45,418 nucleotides of DNA from SAR116 cluster bacterium AG-337-N21. GTDB lineage: Bacteria; Pseudomonadota; Alphaproteobacteria; Puniceispirillales; Marisalimonadaceae. The position numbers and the translations under genes are program-made. The notes under the pieces were generated by a model. The model ran no database searches. It was given only the letters and a program-made list of their open reading frames with translations, and was not told the origin of the DNA. Location of the stretch: the NCBI GenBank assembly GCA_003282145.1, contig QBZZ01000019.1:1-45418 (forward strand), in the 5' to 3' direction. Shown here one piece after another: positions 17,060 to 26,090 of this stretch (its first letter is position 1; each line of letters starts with the position of its first letter).

Positions 17060-18052
17060 TTACTTCCATATTTGTTTAAAAAATAATAACCAATTTTGTC
17101 CTAGTATTTTTTCAATACGTTTTGTTGACCATCTAGCACGCTTCATTGCAGATACAAAATTTTGAAATTGGTCCAGTTTTGAAATTCCCTTTGGCATGGG
17201 TGGTACATCTTTGTAAGGAGTTGAAACAAATCTACCTGTTCCTTTGTCTCTTTGTAAGTATTCAAAAAATGCTATTTCTTGATCTTGAACCCAATCTGTA
17301 CCTATGCCAACACTATCCTCTCCTACAATATTAATCATATATCCCATTGCCTCAACACAATCATCAATGCTGCTATCAGCACCTTTTGATAAAAAAGGTG
17401 TGTAGCTTGCAAATCCTATCATTCCACCTTTGTTAGCGATTTCTTTAAGCTGATCATCTGTTTTGTTTCTTGGATGCTTTTTGATAGCTGGGCAACAATG
17501 AGTATATGCGACAGGTGACTTTGAGAAACTGATTGTATCTGAACTTGTTTTAGGTCCTACATGTGACAAGTCAATTAACATGCCTAGTCTATTCATCTCA
17601 CTTACTACATCCCTACCAAAGTCAGATAAACCTCCATCGTTTGTTTCCCAACAACCAGAACCAACTAGATTTTGAGTATTGTATGTTAGTTGGGCTATTC
17701 TAACTCCTAAATCATAAAAAATTTGAAGTTTATTTATATCGTCTTCGATAGCACTTGTATTTTGCCATCCAAGAATTATCCCAACTTTTTTATTTGCATG
17801 TGCTTTAATTATATCATCTGTAGATTTGACATGACAAATAATATCGCTATTTTTTTTAAAATGATCATTCCAAACAGTTAATTTACTTATCGTTTCATTA
17901 AAGTTTTCCCAGACACTGCAGGTACAATTTGCAGCAGTAATTTTTCCGTGTTGCATTTCTTTAAAAACCGATCTGGAGAATTTGGCTATTACAAGTCCCT
18001 CAATAGATATATGATCTGAAACATTATTTGAAGCGTTTGGGTTAACACTCAT
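17060..18052 (-). CDS. Peptidase M19 (membrane dipeptidase)-like protein
   Basis: The 330-residue protein resembles the renal dipeptidase family: LGVRIAQLTYNTQNLVGSGC, GLSDFGRDVVSEMNRLGMLIDLSHVG, SPVAYTHCCP and GIGTDW. His164, His185 and Asp253 match conserved active-site residues. The N-terminal HxD zinc pair is absent (the equivalent stretch reads EGLVIA), and the bridging Glu position reads GWQN. It belongs to a divergent subgroup, or may not be a standard dinuclear zinc dipeptidase. No signal peptide is seen. AGGAAG precedes the ATG. It lies 12 nt after the alpha/beta hydrolase gene and may be the last gene of the Anbu run. Confidence 0.8.
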   Translation of the reverse strand: MSVNPNASNNVSDHISIEGLVIAKFSRSVFKEMQHGKITAANCTCSVWENFNETISKLTVWNDHFKKNSDIICHVKSTDDIIKAHANKKVGIILGWQNTSAIEDDINKLQIFYDLGVRIAQLTYNTQNLVGSGCWETNDGGLSDFGRDVVSEMNRLGMLIDLSHVGPKTSSDTISFSKSPVAYTHCCPAIKKHPRNKTDDQLKEIANKGGMIGFASYTPFLSKGADSSIDDCVEAMGYMINIVGEDSVGIGTDWVQDQEIAFFEYLQRDKGTGRFVSTPYKDVPPMPKGISKLDQFQNFVSAMKRARWSTKRIEKILGQNWLLFFKQIWK

Positions 18053-18064
18053 ATTATCTTCCTA

Positions 18065-18877
18065 TTAAATTAAGAACTTCTTAATATGTTTAATTAGCTC
18101 ATTTGTTCGTGTTTCCGTTAGCATATGACCACCTTTATCAAAAGTAACTAATTCTGAGTTGTCACAGAGCTTCTGAAGTTCTTTGACATGATAGACCTTC
18201 ATTAATTTATCATCAAGAGCATGGATAAACAATTTTGGCTGTTTAAGTTTATGAAGTTCGTCTCCAATATTACAATCCAAAATGGAATTTAATCGCTTTT
18301 CTATATTAATGACGTCAATAATGTTATTTTTCTGATTAAGTATATGTTTACTAAATTGTACCTTATATTTGTGAATGTATTCAGCAGAATATAAAAGATT
18401 ATATTCACTTTTAAGATACATAATAGTTTCTAGATTTTTGGAATTATCTACTCTATTTTTTTGTATTGAAGTAAATTCTTTATCTTTTCTATTCCAAGGG
18501 CTAATTAAAATAAGACTTTCACACTCTTCAACATTATTTTTTGCTATAAATGTTCCTAAACCACAACCAGTGGAATGACATATAATATGAAATTTAATCC
18601 CTTTCCATTTTTCCAAAGCAATATTTACAGCTAAAGCCTTATTTTTAAGAGAAGTAATATTAGACGTGCTAAAAATACCTAATTTCTCAGTTGCAACGTC
18701 ATCATATTCGAGTAAGTTGAAATTATCTTTAATTAACTTTTTAAAGTTTTGTATGCCGATTGGTCCTCTTGTTTTTGGTAAAAGCAGCAGGACATTAGGT
18801 TGCTTTTTTTTTAATCCAAAGGCACCATGAAAAACTAATTTTTCTGGGATATCACAGAGATGTTTTCCAACTTTCAA
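18065..18877 (-). CDS. Alpha/beta hydrolase
   Basis: The 270-residue protein has a probable nucleophile elbow, IICHSTGCG, with Ser102. The usual first Gly of GxSxG is Cys. The likely acid lies in HALDDK (222/223) and His251 in GGHML completes the triad. There is no signal peptide or membrane segment. It lies 72 nt downstream of the Anbu gene and 12 nt upstream of the M19-like gene, on the same strand. The substrate is unknown; a link to the Anbu cluster is suggested only by position. Confidence 0.75.
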   Translation of the reverse strand: MKVGKHLCDIPEKLVFHGAFGLKKKQPNVLLLLPKTRGPIGIQNFKKLIKDNFNLLEYDDVATEKLGIFSTSNITSLKNKALAVNIALEKWKGIKFHIICHSTGCGLGTFIAKNNVEECESLILISPWNRKDKEFTSIQKNRVDNSKNLETIMYLKSEYNLLYSAEYIHKYKVQFSKHILNQKNNIIDVINIEKRLNSILDCNIGDELHKLKQPKLFIHALDDKLMKVYHVKELQKLCDNSELVTFDKGGHMLTETRTNELIKHIKKFLI

Positions 18878-18949
18878 AACATACTCCCTAAGTGTTATTT
18901 TATTTAATTATTATAATATAATTTAGTAACTAAATACCAAAACTTTTAA

Positions 18950-19687
18950 TTATTTGATAAAATTAAATGATGGGAGTTCTTTAATACTTTTTTTGAGGGA
19001 TTCCCCCCATCCATTTGAAATTTTCTGAAAATATGGGTCATTCTTTTTTATTCTAATTTGTTTGTTAATTTGATATTCATCTTTTTTTATTGTGCATATG
19101 TCTATTGGCATTCCAACAGAAACATTAGCTTTCATAGTACTATCAAATGATACTAATAATAGTTTTATTGAGTCTCCAAAAGTTGCATCTTGTTCTAATG
19201 CTCGTACTAAAATAGGTTTCCCATATTTAGTTTCTCCAATTTGAAAAAAAGGTTGATCTTCAGATGCTTCAATAAAATTACCTTCTGGATAAATCAAAAA
19301 TAACTTATGGCTTTGTCCTTTAAATTGCCCGCCAAGTATAAACGTAGATGAATAGGGATTTTCTCCAGCTTGTCCGTCAGATGCGTATTCACTTGAAATA
19401 TTTCTTAAAATTTTACCTATAATCCTTGCTACCTGAAACATAGAATTTGCTTTTAGAATGTTATTTTCATTATTTTCGTGGTCTTGAATACCTTCATTGA
19501 TTAGGTTAATAGTAGCTTGAGATGTTGCTAAATTTCCAGATGTAAGTAAAACAATGCATTTTTCGTTATCTTCGTGCCAATTAAACATCTTTTTATTAGT
19601 ATTTATATTATCTATACCAGCATTAGTTAGAGTATCTGAGATAAAAACTAAGCCACGATTTAATTTTAGTCCTACACAGTAAGTCAT
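18950..19687 (-). CDS. Anbu, proteasome-type (Ntn-hydrolase) protease
   Basis: This is a member of the bacterial proteasome-related Anbu family (peptidase family T1-like), distinct from HslV. The 245-residue protein begins MTYCVGLKL, so removal of Met exposes Thr as the candidate N-terminal nucleophile. SDTLTNAG places an Asp at mature position 17, and lysines at 31-32 follow, as in T1 active sites. LLTSGNLATSQATINLI is typical of the family. It lies 12 nt downstream of the transglutaminase-like gene, in the known order ATP-grasp, alpha-E, transglutaminase, Anbu. The biological substrate of Anbu is not settled. Confidence 0.9.
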   Translation of the reverse strand: MTYCVGLKLNRGLVFISDTLTNAGIDNINTNKKMFNWHEDNEKCIVLLTSGNLATSQATINLINEGIQDHENNENNILKANSMFQVARIIGKILRNISSEYASDGQAGENPYSSTFILGGQFKGQSHKLFLIYPEGNFIEASEDQPFFQIGETKYGKPILVRALEQDATFGDSIKLLLVSFDSTMKANVSVGMPIDICTIKKDEYQINKQIRIKKNDPYFQKISNGWGESLKKSIKELPSFNFIK

Positions 19688-19699
19688 TTATTATCCAAC

Positions 19700-20509
19700 T
19701 TATTGATCCAATTTTTCAATACTTAACTCTAGATTTTGATTTTCAACAAATACACCATTAATAACACCTCTAACTGGTGCAATGTTATTATAATCAAAAC
19801 CTTTTGCTATAACAACGTAACTATCATCAGGAGAAACTCCGTTAGATATATCAAAACCTATCCACCCTAAATCTTCAACAAAAACCTCAGCCCATGCGTG
19901 CATAGCAAGATTTTGACTTTTATTTTTTGGTAGGAAAAAACCACTTACATATCTGCATGGTAAGTTATTTAGTCGAAGGATAGATAAAAATATATGAGTG
20001 TGATCTTGACAAACACCAACTTTATTCCTGAATGCTTCTTCAGCATTGGTTTTATAATCAGTTTTTCCACTTTTATATTTAATACTAGATTTAACTTTGT
20101 AAGATAAATCATGAAGACTTTTAATTAAATTATTGAAATCAATAGGATTTTTTTCATAAAATCTAACTATGTTATTACCTGGCTTCGTAAGTTTAGTGTC
20201 AGATGTATAACACCAAAGTGGTAAGTCTTGTTTAAATGTTTTAGTTATCCCACTAGTATTCTTAGTTTCAATCTCTCCAACAACATCATATTTAATTTTT
20301 GTAGAATTACTTTCTATGCTCACTAAATCGATCAAGTTACCAAAATGATCCGAAGAGCTAAGTTCCTTTACACCTCCTTCAATGGTAATATCCCAAGATC
20401 TAATTGTTTGATTGTGGTCATTCTGTGGGGTTAGAATTAACTTGTTATAGCCAAAATTAACTGTACCGTTAATATCATAATTTATTTTTTGCTTAATTTT
20501 TAAAATCAT
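19700..20509 (-). CDS. Transglutaminase-like cysteine protease-fold protein (Anbu cluster)
   Basis: The 269-residue protein has an N-terminal beta-rich domain (about 1-110, the bacterial transglutaminase-like N-terminal type) and a C-terminal transglutaminase core. The catalytic triad is visible: Cys167 in GVCQDHTH, His204 in MHAWAEVF and Asp220 in IGFDISNG. Such proteins are predicted to act as peptidases or amide-bond enzymes rather than true transglutaminases. It lies 5 nt downstream of the alpha-E gene. There is no signal peptide, so the location is probably cytoplasmic. Confidence 0.9.
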   Translation of the reverse strand: MILKIKQKINYDINGTVNFGYNKLILTPQNDHNQTIRSWDITIEGGVKELSSSDHFGNLIDLVSIESNSTKIKYDVVGEIETKNTSGITKTFKQDLPLWCYTSDTKLTKPGNNIVRFYEKNPIDFNNLIKSLHDLSYKVKSSIKYKSGKTDYKTNAEEAFRNKVGVCQDHTHIFLSILRLNNLPCRYVSGFFLPKNKSQNLAMHAWAEVFVEDLGWIGFDISNGVSPDDSYVVIAKGFDYNNIAPVRGVINGVFVENQNLELSIEKLDQ

Positions 20510-20514
20510 AATTT

Positions 20515-21441
20515 TTAGTGAAAATTAAATTCTTCCTCTATTTCATTAGCTAATTTCATATTTAATTCTATTAAATCATTTAAAAATGAATAATAATTAG
20601 AAAACATTCTTCTTGATTTTATTTTTTTTTGAATATTTTGGGCTGTTTTATAGCATTTGCTCTTATAAATATTCCTATTAAGTATGACTTTAATACATCT
20701 TATAGTTTCTTGAATAGAAAACATTAATGACCTAGGCATATCTTTGTCCGATATTAGAAAATTTGATACTTTTTTAGAGTTTATTGTATTTTGATTTTTC
20801 CACATAAAGGATCTATATGATGAAATAGATCTTAAAATCATTTCTAATTGAAAATTATTGTAATTTTCTAAACCATATAACTTTTCTTCAACGAGTAAAT
20901 ATTGTCTTGTATTCAATATTCTTGCAGTATTATTAAATTTTTCGATATAAGTCCCTAAACTACAAAAACTCAAGATTTCATCTTTCAACATAGTTTTCTG
21001 TAAAAAGCCGTAAATAAGCGCAATTTTTTCTCTAATATTTTTTATAATAGTTTGGACTTTATTTTCAGTCACATTTTTTTTAGTCTGTTCCTTTAAGTAT
21101 AGCCAGCAAGTATTAACCGACTCCCAAACTTCAAGAGTAATAGCAACTCTGGATCTTCTTGCGTTTTCTCTTGCTTTTGAAATTAACAGGTAAATATTAT
21201 TAGAGTTTTTTTCATCTTTAAACATAAAATTTATAATTTTTAGACTATCTAGTTGAACATTATTTTTTGTAAAAAATTGCCTAATTGAACTAGTTTTAAG
21301 AATAGCATCCCACTCGTTTTTTAAATTTTTTGAAGAAATCAGATGTAGTTGAAAACCACTTTCTATTAAACAAAGAGTATTCTCAGCCCTTTCAATATAC
21401 CTAAACATCCAAAATAAAGAATCTGCAGTGCTACCTAACAT
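20515..21441 (-). CDS. Alpha-E domain protein (DUF403)
   Basis: The 308-residue, mostly alpha-helical protein begins MLGSTADSLFWMFRYIERAEN, the alpha-E signature. SRENARxSR appears as KARENARRSR at about 87, again typical. Its biochemical role is unknown. The family almost always occurs next to the circularly permuted ATP-grasp protein, here overlapping its stop by one base (TAATG). It is unusually Lys/Asn-rich, like its neighbours, in keeping with the AT bias. Confidence 0.9.
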   Translation of the reverse strand: MLGSTADSLFWMFRYIERAENTLCLIESGFQLHLISSKNLKNEWDAILKTSSIRQFFTKNNVQLDSLKIINFMFKDEKNSNNIYLLISKARENARRSRVAITLEVWESVNTCWLYLKEQTKKNVTENKVQTIIKNIREKIALIYGFLQKTMLKDEILSFCSLGTYIEKFNNTARILNTRQYLLVEEKLYGLENYNNFQLEMILRSISSYRSFMWKNQNTINSKKVSNFLISDKDMPRSLMFSIQETIRCIKVILNRNIYKSKCYKTAQNIQKKIKSRRMFSNYYSFLNDLIELNMKLANEIEEEFNFH

Positions 21442-22868
21442 TATTCACCTAATACCCAAGTATCTTTAGTACCACCACCCTGGCTGGAATTAACTACTAA
21501 AGAATCTTTCTTTAATGCTACTCTTGTAAGACCACCATTTGTTACAGATACACCGTCATTAGATAATAAAGCAAATGGTCTCAAATCAACATGTCTAGGT
21601 GATAAACCTTTTTTGGTAAAGATTGGGCAAGTAGACAAAGATAATGTTGGTTGAGCAATATAATTATTTGGATTTTTTAAGATTTTATTTTTAAATTCAG
21701 AAATTTCACTTTTACTGGATAACGGACCAATCAACATTCCATATCCACCAGATCCATGTACCTCCTTTACTACTAAATCACCTATAAAATCTAATACGTA
21801 TTTTAAATCATTTTGATTACTGCATTTAAAAGTTTTCACATTTTTTAATATAGATTTTTCACCAAGGTAAAAATTTATAATTTCCGGAATATAAGAATAT
21901 ATAGCTTTATCATCAGCTATCCCAGTTCCTGGTGCATTTGCTATTGTGATATTTTTGTTTCTATAGACTTCCATTAAACCAGGCACGCCCAGAAAGCTAT
22001 CTTCTTTGAATGTTAGAGGATCTAGATACTCGTCATCAACTCTTCTGTATAAAATATCAATTTTTTCCCATCCTCTAATGGTTTTCATTTTTAGAAATTT
22101 ATCAAGAACTCTTAAATCTTTCCCTTCAACTAATTCTGCGCCTAATTGATCAGCTAAAAAAGCATGTTCAAAAAAAGCAGAATTATGAACGCCTGGTGTA
22201 AGAACAGCAATGTTAGGTTCTTTTTTTCGATTCAAAGGTGAACAATTTTTTAAAATTTTGGATAATCTATTAGGATAATCTCTATTATCAGTTACAGCGT
22301 ATTTAGAAAATAAATCAGGAAACAATTTCATCATAGTATCTCTATTTTCAATCATATAAGAAACACCTGAGGGAACTCTCACATTATCTTCTAAAACATA
22401 AAAATCATTTTTCTCAGTTTTTATTAAGTCAATTCCAGATATATGATTGTATATTTTATTAGGAGGAGTAAGACCCATCATTTCAGGAAAAAATGCAGAA
22501 TTATTTTTCAATAAACTTATAGGTATTATACCTGAATTAACTATTTCTTGATTTGAATATATATCATTTAGAAACAAGTTAATTGCAATAACTCTTTGAG
22601 TTATGCCCTTAACAATTTTTTCCCATTCTCTTCTATTTATTATTCTAGGTACAATATCGAATGGTATGAGATTTTCGTCATCATTGTTCTCAGAATAGAC
22701 TTTGAATGTAATTCCGGTATCTTTAAAAAATTTAAAAGCTTCTGAATTTTTTTTTGCTAAATTAGAAAAGTTTTGATTGTTAAACCAATTATAATACTTT
22801 CTATAATTTGTTCTAACTGAGTCATCACTAATAAAAGCTTCATCTATATTTTTAATTTTGTAGACCAT
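21441..22868 (-). CDS. Circularly permuted ATP-grasp type 2 protein
   Basis: The 475-residue protein matches the DUF404/DUF407 family: GVSYMIENRDTMMKLFPDLF, VLTPGVHNSAFFEHAFLADQLG, LYRRVDDEYLDPL, IANAPGTGIADDKAIYSYIP and a C-terminal NSSQGGGTKDTWVL. ATP-grasp enzymes form amide or peptide bonds via an acyl phosphate, so this is the likely synthetic partner of the cluster. It is the first gene of the minus-strand run, and its promoter should lie in the 210-nt gap shared with the divergent antiporter gene. Confidence 0.92.
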   Translation of the reverse strand: MVYKIKNIDEAFISDDSVRTNYRKYYNWFNNQNFSNLAKKNSEAFKFFKDTGITFKVYSENNDDENLIPFDIVPRIINRREWEKIVKGITQRVIAINLFLNDIYSNQEIVNSGIIPISLLKNNSAFFPEMMGLTPPNKIYNHISGIDLIKTEKNDFYVLEDNVRVPSGVSYMIENRDTMMKLFPDLFSKYAVTDNRDYPNRLSKILKNCSPLNRKKEPNIAVLTPGVHNSAFFEHAFLADQLGAELVEGKDLRVLDKFLKMKTIRGWEKIDILYRRVDDEYLDPLTFKEDSFLGVPGLMEVYRNKNITIANAPGTGIADDKAIYSYIPEIINFYLGEKSILKNVKTFKCSNQNDLKYVLDFIGDLVVKEVHGSGGYGMLIGPLSSKSEISEFKNKILKNPNNYIAQPTLSLSTCPIFTKKGLSPRHVDLRPFALLSNDGVSVTNGGLTRVALKKDSLVVNSSQGGGTKDTWVLGE

Positions 22869-23078
22869 GTAGATAGTCTTTATAATTTAAATTTCTAAAT
22901 TTTATATTACTTTCATTTAAATAATAACTAAAAATCAAAGTTTTGTATTTAATTATAAACCATAGTAATTTTTAAAATAATGCCCAATAATTAAGCTCAA
23001 ATTTATCTTTATGATAAAATAATTATCTAATTTTTTGTTATGATTTAATTATTTTTACCAGTTTTATATATAAATATC
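22869..23078. other. Divergent intergenic region (ATP-grasp operon / antiporter)
   Basis: This very AT-rich 210-nt gap must hold promoters for both the Anbu run (-) and the antiporter gene (+). No convincing -35/-10 pair or operator could be singled out. Confidence 0.5.
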
Positions 23079-24623
23079 ATGGAAATGTTTTTATTTTGGA
23101 TGGGTGGCGCATTAATTTGCGGACAAGTTTTTAAAATTTTATCTTTACCAATTTTAATTGGTTTTATCTTCTCTGGTTTTTTATTCAAATATTTTAATTT
23201 TGCAGATGTTAATGGTTTACTTGATTTTCCTTCAAAAATTGGCGTTGAGTTACTATTGTTTTCTATTGGCCTCAAGGTTAAACCTTCGGCTTTTTTAAAT
23301 TTTACCTTTTTAAAAGTCTTTTTTATTCACGCGGCAGTAGTAAGTTTTGTTTATTTCTTTTTAATTAACTTAAATGTTAACTTAGAAGTTAAGGTTTTGT
23401 TATGTATAGCTTTAACTTTTTCAAGTACAATTATCGCATCTAAATCATTAGAAGATAGACAAGAAATGAATTCATTTCATGGTAGAATTTCTATCTTAAT
23501 ACTTATATTTCAAGATATTTTAGCATTAACTTTATTACTATACACTAGTAGTAATAATTTATCATTTAATACACTATACTTATTTTTTATTCCTTTAATT
23601 ATCCCTATTTTAAAAAAGTTTTTAATTAAATTAGAAACAAGTGAGGAATTAGAATTATTAGCTTCAGTATTAATTGCGTTATTATTAGGAGGTTATCTTT
23701 TTGAAAAATTAGGTTTAACTGGTGAAATAGGAGCCCTTATTTTAGGGATGTTACTCTCTAATTATAAAAGGTCACAAAATTTAGCTGAAAAAATCTGGAG
23801 TTTAAGAGAGATTTTATTATTGGCTTTTTTTATTTCACTGGGAATGAAGTTGAATTTAAGCTTTGAAATTGTTTCAGAGTCATTAATAATAATAATGTTT
23901 CTAATTATTAAATTAGTTGTGCTTTTTTTCTTATTAATTTTTGTAAATTTAAGAGCTTACTCTTCCTTCTTAATTTCAATTTCACTTTTAACATATTCTG
24001 AATTTTCTTTAATTTTGTTAGCACACTGGCTTAAAATTGGAATAGTTGATGATAGTTTATTTGCAGTTTTAGTTTGTTCTGTCAGTCTAAGTTTTATCAT
24101 TGGGTCTATTTTAAATAAATATATTCATGAGATTTATGTGATCTTAGAAAAATATTTAGTGAAGTTTGAAAGAGAAAAACATCATCCTGACGAACAACCG
24201 CACACTTGTGGTGAAGCTCAAGTTATGATTGTCGGTATGGGCCGTATTGGTAATGCAATATTTGAAAATTTATCTAAAAATAACATTAAAGTGGTTGGTT
24301 TTGATGCTAATACTGACCTTTCACTAGACCTTTTGAAACAAGGAAAAAGAGTATCCTTTGCAGATGCCGAGGACCCAGGTTTTTGGTCTAAATTAAGGTT
24401 TGGTAAATTAACAACTATTATCCTTGCTTTACCTGAATTTCACGCTCAAAATTGGTCGGTAAAACAGGCTAGAAGATATGGTTTTAAAGGAAGAATAATA
24501 GTGCCTACAAGATCTCAGGGTAATCCAGATTTATTAAAATCCTCTGGCGCAGACGAAATTTATGATGCATATGATGCGGCTGGTATTGGTGTAACTGAAT
24601 CTTTTCTGAGACATAATGAATAA
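23079..24623 (+). CDS. CPA2-family cation/proton antiporter with TrkA-N domain (Kef-like)
   Basis: This is an inner-membrane exchanger of K+ or Na+ for protons. Residues 1 to about 360 form roughly 12 hydrophobic segments of the CPA2 fold. The region LALTFSSTIIASKSLEDR and the segment LTGEIGALILGMLLSN fit the ion-binding region. A cytoplasmic TrkA-N/RCK-type domain begins near 380, with VMIVGMGRIGNAIFENL binding nucleotide. It is 514 residues long and shorter than KefB/KefC (about 600), lacking the RCK C-terminal part. Ion specificity cannot be told from sequence. Confidence 0.85.
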   Translation: MEMFLFWMGGALICGQVFKILSLPILIGFIFSGFLFKYFNFADVNGLLDFPSKIGVELLLFSIGLKVKPSAFLNFTFLKVFFIHAAVVSFVYFFLINLNVNLEVKVLLCIALTFSSTIIASKSLEDRQEMNSFHGRISILILIFQDILALTLLLYTSSNNLSFNTLYLFFIPLIIPILKKFLIKLETSEELELLASVLIALLLGGYLFEKLGLTGEIGALILGMLLSNYKRSQNLAEKIWSLREILLLAFFISLGMKLNLSFEIVSESLIIIMFLIIKLVVLFFLLIFVNLRAYSSFLISISLLTYSEFSLILLAHWLKIGIVDDSLFAVLVCSVSLSFIIGSILNKYIHEIYVILEKYLVKFEREKHHPDEQPHTCGEAQVMIVGMGRIGNAIFENLSKNNIKVVGFDANTDLSLDLLKQGKRVSFADAEDPGFWSKLRFGKLTTIILALPEFHAQNWSVKQARRYGFKGRIIVPTRSQGNPDLLKSSGADEIYDAYDAAGIGVTESFLRHNE

Positions 24624-24667
24624 ATTTTTGCTACAATTTTATCTATTTCCCATTCAAGGACAAACCC

Positions 24668-25096
24668 ATGAAAAATGAATTACCAACAGAAACTATTACT
24701 ATTGATAATATTGAAAGAATATATGATTTCATTTTTGCTCCCTATGTAAAACAACTTAAATTATCTTTTTTGAAAATAGAAGAGGGAAGGGTAGTAGCTA
24801 GGTTAGAAAACTCAAAAGAATATCAGTTTGTTACTGGTGCTCTCTCTGGACAGGTGATAATGTCTGTTATTGATACAACTATGTCAATTGCTATGAACAC
24901 ATCCTTAAAATCACAGAGAGGCACACTTTCACAAAATAATAACTTTATACGTCCTGCATTTGGAGAATATTTTATTATTGAAAGTGTAGTTCAAAGATTT
25001 GGGAGTACTATCGCAATTGGAGAAACAAAAGTATATTCTGAAAATAATAAAAATGAAATTTTGTGTCACGCCACCTCAACATTTCCGCTTAAGTAA
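24668..25096 (+). CDS. PaaI-family hotdog thioesterase-like protein
   Basis: The 142-residue protein is a single hotdog domain. GALSGQVIMSVIDTTMSIAMNTS fits the central helix region of PaaI-type thioesterases, where an Asp acts in catalysis, and NNFIRPAFGEYFIIESVVQRFG is the typical C-terminal half. AAGGA lies seven bases before the ATG. It is followed after 30 nt by the oxidoreductase gene. The acyl-CoA substrate is unknown. Confidence 0.78.
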   Translation: MKNELPTETITIDNIERIYDFIFAPYVKQLKLSFLKIEEGRVVARLENSKEYQFVTGALSGQVIMSVIDTTMSIAMNTSLKSQRGTLSQNNNFIRPAFGEYFIIESVVQRFGSTIAIGETKVYSENNKNEILCHATSTFPLK

Positions 25097-25126
25097 CTCT
25101 AATATTGAGATTAATAAGGAATGCAA

Positions 25127-26086
25127 ATGACAATTAGTGTAGCTATTATTGGTTTGGGTATAATGGGCACTCGTATGATGAAGCATATGAGGTTGCACAA
25201 AAAATTTAGCCCAGATTATTTATGGGATCCTAGCGCAATTGCTTGTGAAAATGCGATAAAACTAGATTATAAATCTAAAATTATGAAAAGTGCTAATGAG
25301 GCGATTGAAAAAGCAGACTTAGTTTATTTAGCATGTCCACCAACTATAAGGGAAATATATGCTATTAAAACTGTTGAAATGGGAAAAGCTCTTTTTTTAG
25401 AAAAACCATTTGGTATAAACATTCAAGACAGTAGAAATTTTATTAAAAAACTTCAAAATTATGATGTTCCCATGGCTGTAAATTTTACTCAAGCTGCTGG
25501 TATTGCTCTAGCTGATTTATTAGTAAGTAAAAATAGTGGAGAAATGGGAGATATGCTTGGTGTTGATATTATTGTTACCTACTCTTCTTGGCCTCGTGAA
25601 TGGCAAAAAGAAGCTGATTGGCTTAGATTTAAAAAAGAGGGCGGTATGACTAGAGAAGTAATATCTCACTTTATATTTTTTACCGAACGGGTTTTAGGAC
25701 CTCTTAAAGTAATTTGGGCTAATACTTCCTACCCAACAGACCCAGAACTATGTGAAACTTCTGTATTTGCTAAATTAGAAAATAAAGATGGTTTGCCAGT
25801 TAATATATTTGCTAGTGTCGGTGGTAAGCAACCAGATAGACAGGAATTCACAGTCAAAGGTTCTAAAAAAAGTAGAAAAGTTTCAGAATTTTATAAAGAT
25901 TCAGTATCTGCTGGTGATAATTTTATTCCTCTAAGGGGAGAACCTAAAGATCCAAGAGCCGTGAGTTTAAAGGCTCAACTTGATAACTTGGTTCTTAAAG
26001 TAAATAATAAACCTAATAGTTTAGCTACAATTAATGAGGCGTTTAGAGTACAAAAATTAGTTGAAGATATATTGTCAAAAACTTAA
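25127..26086 (+). CDS. Gfo/Idh/MocA-family NAD(P)-dependent oxidoreductase
   Basis: The 319-residue protein has an N-terminal Rossmann fold (VAIIGLGIMGTRMM) and the family motif FLEKPFG, with its conserved Glu-Lys-Pro, near residue 94. A C-terminal alpha/beta domain contains GGMTREVISHF, where a His is typically catalytic. I start at the ATG at 25127, since AAGGA at 25116-25120 is spaced correctly for it and touches the earlier ATG at 25121. The substrate is probably a sugar or cyclitol derivative but cannot be named. The gene ends 4 nt from the convergent hydrolase gene. Confidence 0.82.
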   Translation: MTISVAIIGLGIMGTRMMKHMRLHKKFSPDYLWDPSAIACENAIKLDYKSKIMKSANEAIEKADLVYLACPPTIREIYAIKTVEMGKALFLEKPFGINIQDSRNFIKKLQNYDVPMAVNFTQAAGIALADLLVSKNSGEMGDMLGVDIIVTYSSWPREWQKEADWLRFKKEGGMTREVISHFIFFTERVLGPLKVIWANTSYPTDPELCETSVFAKLENKDGLPVNIFASVGGKQPDRQEFTVKGSKKSRKVSEFYKDSVSAGDNFIPLRGEPKDPRAVSLKAQLDNLVLKVNNKPNSLATINEAFRVQKLVEDILSKT

Positions 26087-26090
26087 GTTT

